Position numbers and translations under genes: made by a program
Source: Eggerthellaceae bacterium UBA5808
GTDB taxonomy: Bacteria; Actinomycetota; Coriobacteriia; Coriobacteriales; Eggerthellaceae
DNA: 27,947 bases
Reading direction: 5' to 3'
Assembly (NCBI GenBank): GCA_002417975.1
Contig: DIDE01000033.1
Location: 1 to 27,947 of the forward strand
Notes under the pieces: generated by a model
Seen by the model: the letters and a program-made list of their open reading frames with translations, nothing else
Told to the model about the DNA's origin: nothing
The model's database searches: none
Part shown: positions 8,020 to 15,232 of the stretch, in pieces
How positions within the stretch are numbered: the stretch's first letter is position 1
Layout: each line of letters starts with the position of its first letter

Positions 8020-9492
8020 ATGTTCTGTCCAAATTGTGGCAAGAAAATACCTGATGACGCAAGATTTTGTACGGGATGTGGAAAAAAATTTGGCGATCGT
8101 CCTGATATTGCGTCAGTGGCTGAGGATGCAATATCTAAAAAAACCGATGCTACTTCGGATGCTGATACAACTTCCGAATCTGATTCGGCTAAGACAACAA
8201 AACCTATAGATGCTAAGAATTCTACGAAGAAATCGGTCTCGTCATCAGCTGAAAATGTTCGTTCTAATTCGAAGTCAGATTCCGTGTCTACCCTAAATCC
8301 TGCCTCTGAAGTGACGGAAATAGCAGTAACGCCAGAAACCGAAGCATCTTCTACTGCGGAATCCACTTCTAGCTCGACTCCTGCATTTATCCCCGCGCAA
8401 GTTCGGCCAGCATCTAATAAGCGGAAGCCCACCGTTAAAGTCAAAGGTACATTCATAGCTATTGGCGTACTTGCGGTAGTCTTTATCGTCGCTGTTTTCG
8501 TTCTTGCAAATATACTTGGATTTTCGACGCTTGGTCAGACATCCTCCACGTTTAAAACTGGGTTAGAAAGCGACGACATTGTGGCAAATGGCGTGGCAAG
8601 TGATAACTTTCTTAATTCTTCTGCTTACACAGTGACTAATTATACGTGTGACGATATTAAAAAAGTTACGGATACAGTGGTGACTGCTACGGTCACGGCA
8701 ACTATAGAAAATGATAATTACACTACTGACCTGGTTTTAGATGCATCATTTTGCAAGGCATCAAATGCTTCGTCGCAGGACCAGTATCATTTTGTGCAGA
8801 AGAGCGCCACTACTACACCCAAGAAGGGCATTGATTTTGATAAAGATAATGATCTTAGCGACTGTCGGACTCCGTTAAACGAAGATGGCAAGTCATGCAC
8901 TGTCGTACAGAATAAGACTAACGAGATGTGGTTTGCTACAGATGTTGTGAGCACTACGTATAACTATGAGTTTGATGGTCAGAAATGGTCGAGATCCAAA
9001 AATAGTAGCAAAAATAGTACCAACAATAAAACATACGCAGTTACATATAACAATGCTATAAATGGTTCATATGGTGCAAAAACAGGAGATTTAACTTCTT
9101 TTTCAAGCATAGCAATTAGCAATCTGGATCCAGCTAAAGGCACGTTCAATATTGCTTACGTGATTTCTGTTAAAAGTAATTACAATGTCAATGGTATTTC
9201 GCACTCTGATGTTTCTGGCAATATGACGGCTACGATCGATCGCAAAGATACTGGTAGTAGTAGCAGCACGGGGAACAACGTGGACGGCTGTACCTATAGC
9301 TTTGAGGCAAAAGGGTCTAGTAACAGTGGAGATGGCCAAGCTACGATGAAAGGTTATTTCACCACGAGTGACAGCGGCGAACAAACCATAAAGATAACGG
9401 GCGGAAAGATCGATTACTCATCTACGCTTTATAAGACCACTACCAACGCATCGCAAAATGTAGCAAGTGGCACGATCTTTAAGAAAGCTTAA
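8020..9492 (+). CDS. Zinc-ribbon, single-TM protein with large unknown ectodomain
   Basis: A 490-residue protein with the same layout as the YARHG protein. An N-terminal zinc ribbon has Cys3, Cys6, Cys17 and Cys20. A long Ser/Thr/Asp/Lys-rich cytoplasmic linker (about 28-135) leads to a basic patch NKRKPTVKVK and one TM helix (about 145-167). A 320-residue extracellular part follows, rich in Ser, Thr, Asn and Asp and probably beta-stranded. I do not recognise a family in the ectodomain; it contains Cys residues (in NYTCDDIKK, SFCKAS, SDCRTP, KSCTVV and DGCTYS) that could form disulfides. The layout recalls TcaA-type zinc-ribbon membrane proteins of Firmicutes, but this is analogy only. The ATG follows GAAGGGG. 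The gene stands apart from its neighbours (191 and 111 bases) and has a 12-bp inverted repeat in its leader. Confidence 0.8.
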   Translation: MFCPNCGKKIPDDARFCTGCGKKFGDRPDIASVAEDAISKKTDATSDADTTSESDSAKTTKPIDAKNSTKKSVSSSAENVRSNSKSDSVSTLNPASEVTEIAVTPETEASSTAESTSSSTPAFIPAQVRPASNKRKPTVKVKGTFIAIGVLAVVFIVAVFVLANILGFSTLGQTSSTFKTGLESDDIVANGVASDNFLNSSAYTVTNYTCDDIKKVTDTVVTATVTATIENDNYTTDLVLDASFCKASNASSQDQYHFVQKSATTTPKKGIDFDKDNDLSDCRTPLNEDGKSCTVVQNKTNEMWFATDVVSTTYNYEFDGQKWSRSKNSSKNSTNNKTYAVTYNNAINGSYGAKTGDLTSFSSIAISNLDPAKGTFNIAYVISVKSNYNVNGISHSDVSGNMTATIDRKDTGSSSSTGNNVDGCTYSFEAKGSSNSGDGQATMKGYFTTSDSGEQTIKITGGKIDYSSTLYKTTTNASQNVASGTIFKKA

Positions 9493-9603
9493 AGTAAATG
9501 CGTCTGAAGCTTGCTGATTGATAGGGCTGCGAAGATTCTTCTTGAGTTTGCTGGACTGCATTGGCTGTGCATTTAGGAATATAGAAGGAAGGGACTGTCT
9601 AAC

Positions 9604-10386
9604 GTGACGGCGGAAAACAAATCAACATCAGAGTCCATATTGTCAAAAGCAGAGGACGACAAGGCAGCGCTTAGCAGTGAGCTTGAGAAGTTGGATAAAC
9701 GCAGGTCTGAAATTCTTGAGAAGATCGAGGTCATAGACCGACGAACGCAGGTTCAGCTTGATGGAGTTAAAGAAGCTCAGATGGCAAAGGGCAATCTGAA
9801 GTCTGCTGAGGCTGAGGCGATGCAGAAAAAAGAGGCTGCTACAAAGGCGAAGATGGAAACCGAGCAACTTGAAGCAGAAGCGCGAAAAGCTGAAGAGGCT
9901 CGAAAAGCTGCCGAAAGCGAAGCAAGCATTGCCGCTATGAGAGCTGAGAAAACGCAACTCTTTTCTATGCCTATATCTGATCATAAAAACGAACCAATAG
10001 ATTCTACGAAAAGTCCGAAGACTGTTCATTCCGATTCTGTTGTGCTTGATGATTCTGCAAAGTCAGATGAGCTTCATCCAGCAGATGAAGATGAAGTTGC
10101 TGCTATTGCATCACTTGATACAGTGCTTCCCAAAGAACGTACGTCAATAAGTCCTACGTCTTGCAGTAGTGCTTCTGCCTTACAAGCGCAAACTTGTCCT
10201 AAGTGCCATCAGTCTGTTATGCCGGGGGATCATTTTTGTATTTTTTGTGGCGCAAAAATTGATGTTGATGTGGATATGTCTGTTCCAAAGCCTGTGGAAT
10301 CAAGCCATTGTCCCAAATGCGGATCTCCAGTAAATCCTGACGACATATTTTGCATGGTATGCGGGTCTCGCCTTAAGCTGCAGTGA
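9604..10386 (+). CDS. Coiled-coil protein with two C-terminal zinc ribbons
   Basis: A 260-residue protein without signal peptide or TM helix, so probably cytoplasmic. Residues about 10-115 are a highly charged Lys/Glu/Ala helix with coiled-coil character (runs such as SELEKLDKRRSEILEKIE). A Ser/Asp-rich linker follows. The C-terminus has two zinc ribbons: Cys198, Cys201, Cys212, Cys215 and Cys236, Cys239, Cys250, Cys253. Both have the C-x2-C-x10-C-x2-C spacing of the neighbouring membrane proteins. The GTG at 9604 is chosen because GAAGGAAGGG lies about eight bases upstream. No catalytic motif is visible; a scaffold or adaptor role for the neighbouring zinc-ribbon proteins is inference. A/T-ending codons are common here, as in the rest of the cluster, compared with the ribosomal genes downstream. 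Confidence 0.82.
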   Translation: MTAENKSTSESILSKAEDDKAALSSELEKLDKRRSEILEKIEVIDRRTQVQLDGVKEAQMAKGNLKSAEAEAMQKKEAATKAKMETEQLEAEARKAEEARKAAESEASIAAMRAEKTQLFSMPISDHKNEPIDSTKSPKTVHSDSVVLDDSAKSDELHPADEDEVAAIASLDTVLPKERTSISPTSCSSASALQAQTCPKCHQSVMPGDHFCIFCGAKIDVDVDMSVPKPVESSHCPKCGSPVNPDDIFCMVCGSRLKLQ

Positions 10387-10481
10387 CGTGTTACAGATAA
10401 GGGCAATGGAAAGCTGTACGGCTATTGTAAAGGCTGCTAGACGCCTTTGAATGTATGAGCAACGATTTAGGGGAGGGTTAT

Positions 10482-11285
10482 ATGTTTTGTCCATCATGTG
10501 GTGCTAAACAGGATGATGACGCGATGTATTGTGGGGTCTGCGGCAAACCATTAAAGCGTGTTCCAGCAGCAGCTCAGACACAAAAAGGAGTGGAACCAAC
10601 AGTTGCGCCAAAGCTAAGTTCTGTAGCGCGTGTCGTTATCCCAAGCAATATCAGTGCTAAGGCTGCATCTATTGATCCGTTTCGATGGGTGCTTATTGTC
10701 ATAGCAGTACTTATTTTTATTCTCACTTTTTTCTGCCAATGGATACAGAGTCCTATTCTAAAAGTAGCCTCTGGAGCAACTGCAAATGGTGCATTTTCCT
10801 TGTTCGGGGTTGGTGGGCTACTCGAGTCATTCAGTGCTTTTGCAGGTATGCTTTCTGGAAGTAGCAGCACTGGATATGCCGGAGCGATGATTTCTGCTCT
10901 GTCTTCATCCTCTGGATCAATAAAATTCTATATGTTTCTTTGGATTGTGGCTTTTATCGTTCTTGCTCTTGGTATCTATCGTATAGTAACTCGATCTGAC
11001 AAGAGTGTAACGTTCTTAAGGAATAGCTTTATTTTTTGTTTCATTCTTGCCATTGCATGGCTTATCTTTGTTGCTTCGACAGATACGTCTATATTGACTT
11101 CTGTGGTAAATGCAATGAATAGTGGTGCCACATCTAATTTCGTAAGTGTTGATCAAGCTCGAAATATGCTTTCCGAATCATATGGTATGAATTCAGTAAT
11201 TGCGGTAACGTCATGGCCTATAGTCGTTGCTGTTCTTTCGGGCATAGGAGCAGTAGGAAGCTACTATATCTCGAAGAATCATTAA
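10482..11285 (+). CDS. Zinc-ribbon multi-pass membrane protein
   Basis: A 267-residue membrane protein with an N-terminal zinc ribbon (Cys3, Cys6, Cys17, Cys20), a linker (about 25-65) and about four TM helices: 68-88, 148-168, 180-199 and 238-262. A Gly/Ser-rich loop (about 95-147) separates the first two helices. No transporter or enzyme motif was recognised. Start: ATG 10482 has AGGGGAGGG five to six bases upstream. An in-frame ATG at 10455 would add nine residues and place that ribosome site inside the gene. The last gene of the cluster; a weak 6-bp hairpin (AAAGGC/GCCTTT, 10429-10448) lies in the gap before it. The tRNA-Lys gene follows on the other strand. Function is unknown. Confidence 0.8.
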   Translation: MFCPSCGAKQDDDAMYCGVCGKPLKRVPAAAQTQKGVEPTVAPKLSSVARVVIPSNISAKAASIDPFRWVLIVIAVLIFILTFFCQWIQSPILKVASGATANGAFSLFGVGGLLESFSAFAGMLSGSSSTGYAGAMISALSSSSGSIKFYMFLWIVAFIVLALGIYRIVTRSDKSVTFLRNSFIFCFILAIAWLIFVASTDTSILTSVVNAMNSGATSNFVSVDQARNMLSESYGMNSVIAVTSWPIVVAVLSGIGAVGSYYISKNH

Positions 11286-11316
11286 AATGCTGTGTACAAC
11301 GCATATATAAAGATGC

Positions 11317-11344
11317 AAAAAGGGGAATCGATTGAACAATCGAT
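11317..11344 (-). terminator. Candidate terminator of tRNA-Lys
   Basis: On the minus strand an 8-bp perfect stem (ATCGATTG/CAATCGAT) with a two-base loop is followed by TCCCC and five T. It lies 12 bases past the encoded CCA end. The T-run is displaced from the stem, so strength is uncertain. Confidence 0.45.
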
Positions 11345-11356
11345 GTAAGAGTGAAG

Positions 11357-11432
11357 TGGTGGGCCGTGGGGGGGTCGAACCCCCGACCTTGGGATTAAAA
11401 GTCCCCTGCTCTACCAACTAAGCTAACGGCCC
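11357..11432 (-). tRNA. tRNA-Lys (anticodon UUU), CCA encoded
   Basis: The minus strand gives a complete 76-base cloverleaf. The acceptor is GGGCCGT/ACGGCCC with discriminator A and an encoded CCA. The D-arm is GCTTAGTTGGTAGAGC. The anticodon stem GGGGA/TCCCC-like encloses CTTTTAA (anticodon TTT, Lys). The T-arm is CGGGGGTTCGAACCCCC with the invariant TTCGA. A variable loop of usual length is present. The seven bases flanking the 5' end (GTGAAGT) can pair with ACTTCAC at the 3' side. Confidence 0.97.
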
Positions 11433-11479
11433 ACTTCACATGCGCCAAATGCTTATATGCATAAAATAGCGCGAGGAAT

Positions 11480-11508
11480 ATTCTAGTGGTATTGAGTCCT
11501 GCGGTCAA
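11480..11508 (-). promoter_or_regulatory. Promoter of tRNA-Lys
   Basis: On the minus strand TTGACC (11508-11503) and TAGAAT (11485-11480) are 17 bases apart. Each matches five of six consensus bases. The expected start site is about 40 bases before the tRNA 5' end. Confidence 0.75.
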
Positions 11509-11621
11509 ATGGATTATCGGTTAAATTGCGAAGATTTCTATTTCTCCATGTTACGGTCAAAACATATAAGAGATAAATTTGATGTGCAAGAAGACTTTTT
11601 CTCGACAAAGGTGATACAGAT

Positions 11622-12146
11622 ATGAACGCAGAGTTATGTTGCCCCCTGTTCTTAATTGGTTTCATGGGGGCCGGGAAGTCAAGCGTTGCGCAATATCTTG
11701 CATCGACGTATGACATGCCGGCTGTTGATACCGACGAGGCTATTGAACAGACGATCGGGCAAACGGTAGCCGACTACTTTGCGCGTGAAGGTGAACAAGC
11801 ATTCCGTGCTCGCGAAACGGAATGTCTTCGGCGTCTTTCTGGTTCGCCAGCCATTGTTGCATGCGGTGGGGGAATCGTTGAACGTCCTGAAAATAGAGAG
11901 ATAATGCGAGCGTCTGGCCGCACCATTTTGCTGGATGCCTCATTTGACGATATAGCGGCGCGCATAGAAGATCGATCGACGCGACCGCTTTTCCAAGATA
12001 AACATGCAGCGCACGATCTTTTTGATCGTCGGCAATCACTGTACCGTTCGACGGCCGATACTGTGATCGATACGAGTGGGAAGACAGTGCAGGAAATTTG
12101 TGCAATTGTGATATCGTATGCAAAATGTGAAGGCATTGTACGTTAA
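11622..12146 (+). CDS. aroK: Shikimate kinase
   Basis: A 174-residue NMP-kinase-fold enzyme that phosphorylates the 3-hydroxyl of shikimate with ATP, the fifth step of the pathway to chorismate. The P-loop GFMGAGKS is at 13-20. Asp36 and Asp38 in VDTDEAIE bind Mg2+ and shikimate, Arg62 (EQAFRARET) and the CGGGIV loop (81-86) contact shikimate, and RPLF (about 119-122) is in the ATP lid. The length is standard. The ATG follows AAAGGTGAT. Other aroma-pathway genes are not in the window. It stands alone between a divergent tRNA gene and the infA promoter, so it is probably transcribed by itself. Confidence 0.95.
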   Translation: MNAELCCPLFLIGFMGAGKSSVAQYLASTYDMPAVDTDEAIEQTIGQTVADYFAREGEQAFRARETECLRRLSGSPAIVACGGGIVERPENREIMRASGRTILLDASFDDIAARIEDRSTRPLFQDKHAAHDLFDRRQSLYRSTADTVIDTSGKTVQEICAIVISYAKCEGIVR

Positions 12147-12210
12147 GATAAGGGTTCAAGCGCATAGAACAAAGGCTATTCGTTGTATACGTGAAGCCGA
12201 ATAAATTAAT

Positions 12211-12239
12211 TTGGCTTTTTGCCCTTAATTTGCTATTAT
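12211..12239 (+). promoter_or_regulatory. Promoter of the infA-rpmJ-rpsM operon
   Basis: TTGGCT (12211-12216) and TATTAT (12234-12239) are 17 bases apart. TGC directly before the -10 gives an extended -10 element. The expected start is near 12246, about 37 bases before the infA TTG. Confidence 0.78.
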
Positions 12240-12282
12240 TTACGTTTGTCGTTTAATGACCTATCTGCTTGAAGGAGCACTT

Positions 12283-12501
12283 TTGACCAAAGAAGATGTA
12301 ATCGAGCTTGAGGGCAAGGTCCTCGAGGCTTTGCCAAACGCTATGTTTAGGGTTGAGCTAGAAAATGGGCACAAGATATTGGCCCACATCTCAGGAAAAA
12401 TGAGAATGCACTATATCAAGATTCTCCCTGGAGATAAGGTAACGGTTGAACTTTCCGTGTACGATCTTGATCGTGGACGCATTACCTATCGTTTTAAATA
12501 A
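12283..12501 (+). CDS. infA: Translation initiation factor IF-1
   Basis: A 72-residue OB-fold protein that binds the ribosomal A site during initiation alongside IF-2 and IF-3. The sequence TKEDVIELEGKVLEALPNAM is diagnostic, as is GHKILAHISGKMRMHYIKILPGD. The start is taken as TTG 12283 because GAAGGAG (12271-12277) is five bases upstream and the resulting length is exactly that of the family. An ATG at 12256 in frame would add nine residues that no IF-1 needs. It opens the ribosomal cluster; rpmJ follows after 187 bases that contain a hairpin. Confidence 0.96.
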   Translation: MTKEDVIELEGKVLEALPNAMFRVELENGHKILAHISGKMRMHYIKILPGDKVTVELSVYDLDRGRITYRFK

Positions 12502-12565
12502 GTACGAATCGTTGATCGATCGACCGAGAAGTGTGGATTTTACATGGAAGGCCGAAGCATGAACT

Positions 12566-12604
12566 CGCTCTTCTTTCTCTTTAATACGACAGAGAAAAAG
12601 AACG
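12566..12604 (+). other. Hairpin in the infA-rpmJ gap
   Basis: A pyrimidine-rich arm (GCTCTTCTTTCTCT) pairs with AGAGAAAAAGAAC over about 12 bp with one bulge around a 10-base loop. There is no T-run. It could shape the mRNA between infA and rpmJ, be a processing site, or be a partial terminator. The gap also holds a near-palindrome GTTGATCGATCGAC at about 12511. Confidence 0.45.
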
Positions 12605-12688
12605 ATTTGAGAGTATGACTTACGACAATCATCACCTGCGGCTGGGTGTGTGTATACAAAGGAACGCATTACCGAAAGGAAGAAGATT

Positions 12689-12802
12689 ATGAAGGTACGT
12701 CCTTCGGTCAAGAAAATGTGCGATAAGTGCAAGATAATCCGACGCCATGGCAAGGTTTACGTTATATGCGAAAACCCACGTCATAAGCAGCGTCAGGGCT
12801 AG
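12689..12802 (+). CDS. rpmJ: 50S ribosomal protein L36
   Basis: A 37-residue protein beginning MKVRPSVKKMCDKC and ending KQRQG, the standard length. Cys11, Cys14, Cys27 and His32 form the zinc site, so this is the zinc-containing (C+) form of L36. It binds 23S rRNA in the large subunit. The ATG follows GAAAGGAAGAAG. It lies between infA and rpsM in the order usual for bacteria, 20 bases before rpsM. Confidence 0.97.
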   Translation: MKVRPSVKKMCDKCKIIRRHGKVYVICENPRHKQRQG

Positions 12803-12822
12803 AGAAAGAGGAGAAGTTAACT

Positions 12823-13191
12823 ATGGCACGTCTTGTTGGTGTCGACCTCCCTCGCGACAAGCGCATTGAAGTCGGCTTGACCTATATTTACGGCATCGGA
12901 GATACGACAGCGAAGAAAATCGTTGCCGAGACTGGTGTTGATCCGGATATCCGCGTTAAGGATCTTACGGAAGATGACCTATCGAAATTGCGTGATTACA
13001 TCACTGCAAATATCAAGGTAGAAGGCGACCTCCATCGTGAGGTTACCCAGAATATCAAACGCCTCATGGAGATCGGTTGCTATCGTGGCCTGCGTCATCG
13101 TCGTGGCATGCCCGTTCGCGGACAACGCACACATACGAACGCACGTACCCGCAAGGGTCCGCGTAAGCAAATCGGCGGAAAGAAGAAATGA
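12823..13191 (+). CDS. rpsM: 30S ribosomal protein S13
   Basis: A 122-residue small-subunit head protein that contacts 16S rRNA, the P-site tRNA and the large subunit through bridge B1. The N-terminal MARLVGVDLPRDKRIEVGLT, the helix-hairpin-helix YGIGDTTAKKIV and the basic tail RGQRTHTNARTRKGPRK are all present. The length is standard. The ATG follows AAAGAGGAGAAG. Ten bases separate it from rpsK, so the two are co-transcribed in the alpha operon. Confidence 0.98.
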   Translation: MARLVGVDLPRDKRIEVGLTYIYGIGDTTAKKIVAETGVDPDIRVKDLTEDDLSKLRDYITANIKVEGDLHREVTQNIKRLMEIGCYRGLRHRRGMPVRGQRTHTNARTRKGPRKQIGGKKK

Positions 13192-13200
13192 GGTAAGTAA

Positions 13201-13599
13201 GTGGCAACTAAGAAAAACGTGCGTACACGCCTCAAGCGTTCTGATCGTAAGAACATCGCCGTTGGCGCTGCGCATATTAAATCAACGTTTAACAACACGA
13301 TCGTGAGTATCTCAGATCCTCAGGGCAATGTTGTATCTTGGCAGTCTGCTGGCACTGTTGGCTTTAAGGGTTCACGTAAGTCCACCCCATTTGCCGCACA
13401 GATGGCTGCAGAAGCTGCGGCTAAGACAGCAATGGAACATGGCCTGCGTAAGGTATCTGTCCTCGTAAAGGGGCCAGGTTCTGGTCGCGAGACCGCGATT
13501 CGTTCGCTTCAGGCGGCGGGACTCGAAGTATCGAGTATCCAGGACTGCACTCCTATTCCGCATAACGGATGTCGTCAACGCAAGCGTCGTCGTAACTGA
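13201..13599 (+). CDS. rpsK: 30S ribosomal protein S11
   Basis: A 132-residue protein of the small-subunit platform, near the mRNA exit. Diagnostic segments are HIKSTFNNTIVSISDPQGN and VLVKGPGSGRETAIRSLQ, ending CTPIPHNGCRQRKRRRN. The start is GTG 13201, preceded by a GAGGTAAG-type ribosome site that overlaps the end of rpsM. Fourteen bases separate it from rpsD. Confidence 0.98.
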   Translation: MATKKNVRTRLKRSDRKNIAVGAAHIKSTFNNTIVSISDPQGNVVSWQSAGTVGFKGSRKSTPFAAQMAAEAAAKTAMEHGLRKVSVLVKGPGSGRETAIRSLQAAGLEVSSIQDCTPIPHNGCRQRKRRRN

Positions 13600-13613
13600 A
13601 AGGATCTTCAACT

Positions 13614-14240
13614 ATGGCTCGTTACACTGGGGCGGATTGTCGTTTATGCCGCCGCGAGGGCGCGAAGCTCTTTTTGAAGGGCGATCGCTGCTACTCGGAT
13701 AAATGCGCTATTGAGCGCCGCAATTATGCACCGGGCGAAGCCGGACATAAGCGCGTTAAGGAAAGTGAATATCGTCTGCAGATGCGCGAAAAGCAGAAGA
13801 CCAAGCGTATCTATGGATTGATGGAAAAGCAATTCAGCAGCTATTATGATCTGGCGAACCGTCAAGAGGGCGTTACGGGCGAAAACCTGCTTCGCATTCT
13901 TGAGTCTCGTTTGGACAATGTTGTATACCGTCTTGGTTTCGCAAAGTCCCGCGCAGAAGCTCGTCAGCAAGTTCGTCATGGTCATATCACAGTAAATGGT
14001 AAGCACGTCGACATCCCGTCGTATCGTGTTCGCGCTGGTGATTTGGTCGCTGTTGCTCCTAAAGCGAAGGAAATGCTCGTTATCAAGAGTGCCCTGATCT
14101 CGAATGAACGCGTTCAGGTTCCGGCATGGCTCGAGGTTGACATCGAAAAGCTTCAGGGAAGCGTTCTTGATCTGCCTAAGCGCGATCAAATCGATCTCGA
14201 CATTCGTGAGCAGCTTATCGTCGAACTGTACTCGAAATAA
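13614..14240 (+). CDS. rpsD: 30S ribosomal protein S4, zinc-knuckle form
   Basis: A 208-residue primary 16S rRNA-binding protein that nucleates 30S assembly. The N-terminal zinc knuckle is intact (Cys9, Cys12, Cys26, Cys31), which marks the C+ form. The S4 RNA-binding domain lies at about 98-160 (RLDNVVYRLGFAKSRAEARQ, then HGHITVNGKHVDIPSY). In other bacteria S4 also represses the operon it sits in; no such leader structure could be recognised here. It is followed after 32 bases by rpoA with an AAGGAGG ribosome site. Confidence 0.98.
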   Translation: MARYTGADCRLCRREGAKLFLKGDRCYSDKCAIERRNYAPGEAGHKRVKESEYRLQMREKQKTKRIYGLMEKQFSSYYDLANRQEGVTGENLLRILESRLDNVVYRLGFAKSRAEARQQVRHGHITVNGKHVDIPSYRVRAGDLVAVAPKAKEMLVIKSALISNERVQVPAWLEVDIEKLQGSVLDLPKRDQIDLDIREQLIVELYSK

Positions 14241-14272
14241 TGATTTGCGGCTTTTAAGGAGGCTTACTACCT

Positions 14273-15223
14273 ATGACAGAGTTCATGAGGCCTACGGTAA
14301 CGACGGAAGAAGTCAACGATACCGTTGCACGTTTCGTCGTCGAGCCGCTTGAGCGTGGATTCGGCAATACGCTCGGTAACTGTGTCCGTCGTGTGCTTTT
14401 GTCCTCTTTAGATGGAGCAAAAGCAACCGCGATTCAGATCGACGGCGTGCAGCATGAGTTCACGACGGCCGAAGGCGTTATAGAAGATATCACTGATATC
14501 GTTCTTAACGTCAAAGGACTTGTGTTTTGCGCTCTCAACGATGAGATTGAAGAGGCAACTGCTCATGTTTCCGCCGAAGGTCCTTGCACGGTGACCGGGG
14601 CTGACCTCGAGGTTCCAACAGAGTTTTCTCTGGTGAACCCCGAGCATGTCATTGCTACGGTTGCTGATGGTGGACAATTTGACATGACGATCCGCATCGG
14701 CGTTGGCCGTGGGTATGTCTCGGCTGAGCGTAACAAACGTGCTGAAGATCCGATTGGCATCATTCATGTTGATTCGCTCTTCTCGCCCGTTCGTCGTTGC
14801 ACGATGAATGTGACGAACACTCGTGTCGGCCAGCGTACCGATTACGACAAGCTGACGCTTGAGGTCGAAACTGACGGCTCCATCGAACCGACGGATGCTG
14901 TCTGCCGTGCCGCCAATATCATCAACCAATATATGGGTGCGTTCCTGAGCCTCGATGAAACTGAGAGCGAGGAAGAGGTCGAAGCGCAATCGATCTTTGC
15001 TCCTGAGGGGCAAGAGACCAACGCTGATCTCGATAAACAGATCGAGGATCTTGATCTCTCGGTTCGTTCATACAATTGCTTGAAGCGTGCGGGCATTCAT
15101 TCTGTCCGTCAACTCGTCGAGTATTCTGAGAACGACCTGTTGAACATCAGGAACTTTGGGGCGAAATCCATCGAAGAGGTCAAAGATAAACTGATCTCAA
15201 TGGATCTCAATTTGAAGCTATAG
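14273..15223 (+). CDS. rpoA: RNA polymerase alpha subunit
   Basis: A 316-residue subunit that dimerises to start polymerase assembly. The N-terminal domain (about 1-230) has the marks RGFGNTLGNCVRRVLLSSL and EGVIEDITDIVLNVKGL. A flexible acidic linker (about 232-252, ESEEEVEAQ) leads to the C-terminal domain (about 255-316, LSVRSYNCLKRAGIHSVRQL and RNFGAKSIEEVKDKL), which contacts UP elements and activators. The length is typical of actinobacteria. The ATG follows AAGGAGG. It is nine bases from rplQ. Confidence 0.98.
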   Translation: MTEFMRPTVTTEEVNDTVARFVVEPLERGFGNTLGNCVRRVLLSSLDGAKATAIQIDGVQHEFTTAEGVIEDITDIVLNVKGLVFCALNDEIEEATAHVSAEGPCTVTGADLEVPTEFSLVNPEHVIATVADGGQFDMTIRIGVGRGYVSAERNKRAEDPIGIIHVDSLFSPVRRCTMNVTNTRVGQRTDYDKLTLEVETDGSIEPTDAVCRAANIINQYMGAFLSLDETESEEEVEAQSIFAPEGQETNADLDKQIEDLDLSVRSYNCLKRAGIHSVRQLVEYSENDLLNIRNFGAKSIEEVKDKLISMDLNLKL

Positions 15224-15232
15224 GAGAAACAG

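Noticed and set aside
7884..8456. 190-codon minus-strand frame
   Set aside because: Covers the low-complexity linker of the zinc-ribbon gene at 8020 in antisense; no independent support.
11211..11417. 68-codon minus-strand frame with GGSTPPRPTT-like peptide
   Set aside because: The peptide is the well-known false translation of a tRNA T-arm; the region is the tRNA-Lys gene.
12502..12688. S4-type autoregulatory leader before rpmJ/rpsM
   Set aside because: A hairpin exists at 12566-12604, but I could not draw the nested pseudoknot known from E. coli, so the claim is unsupported.
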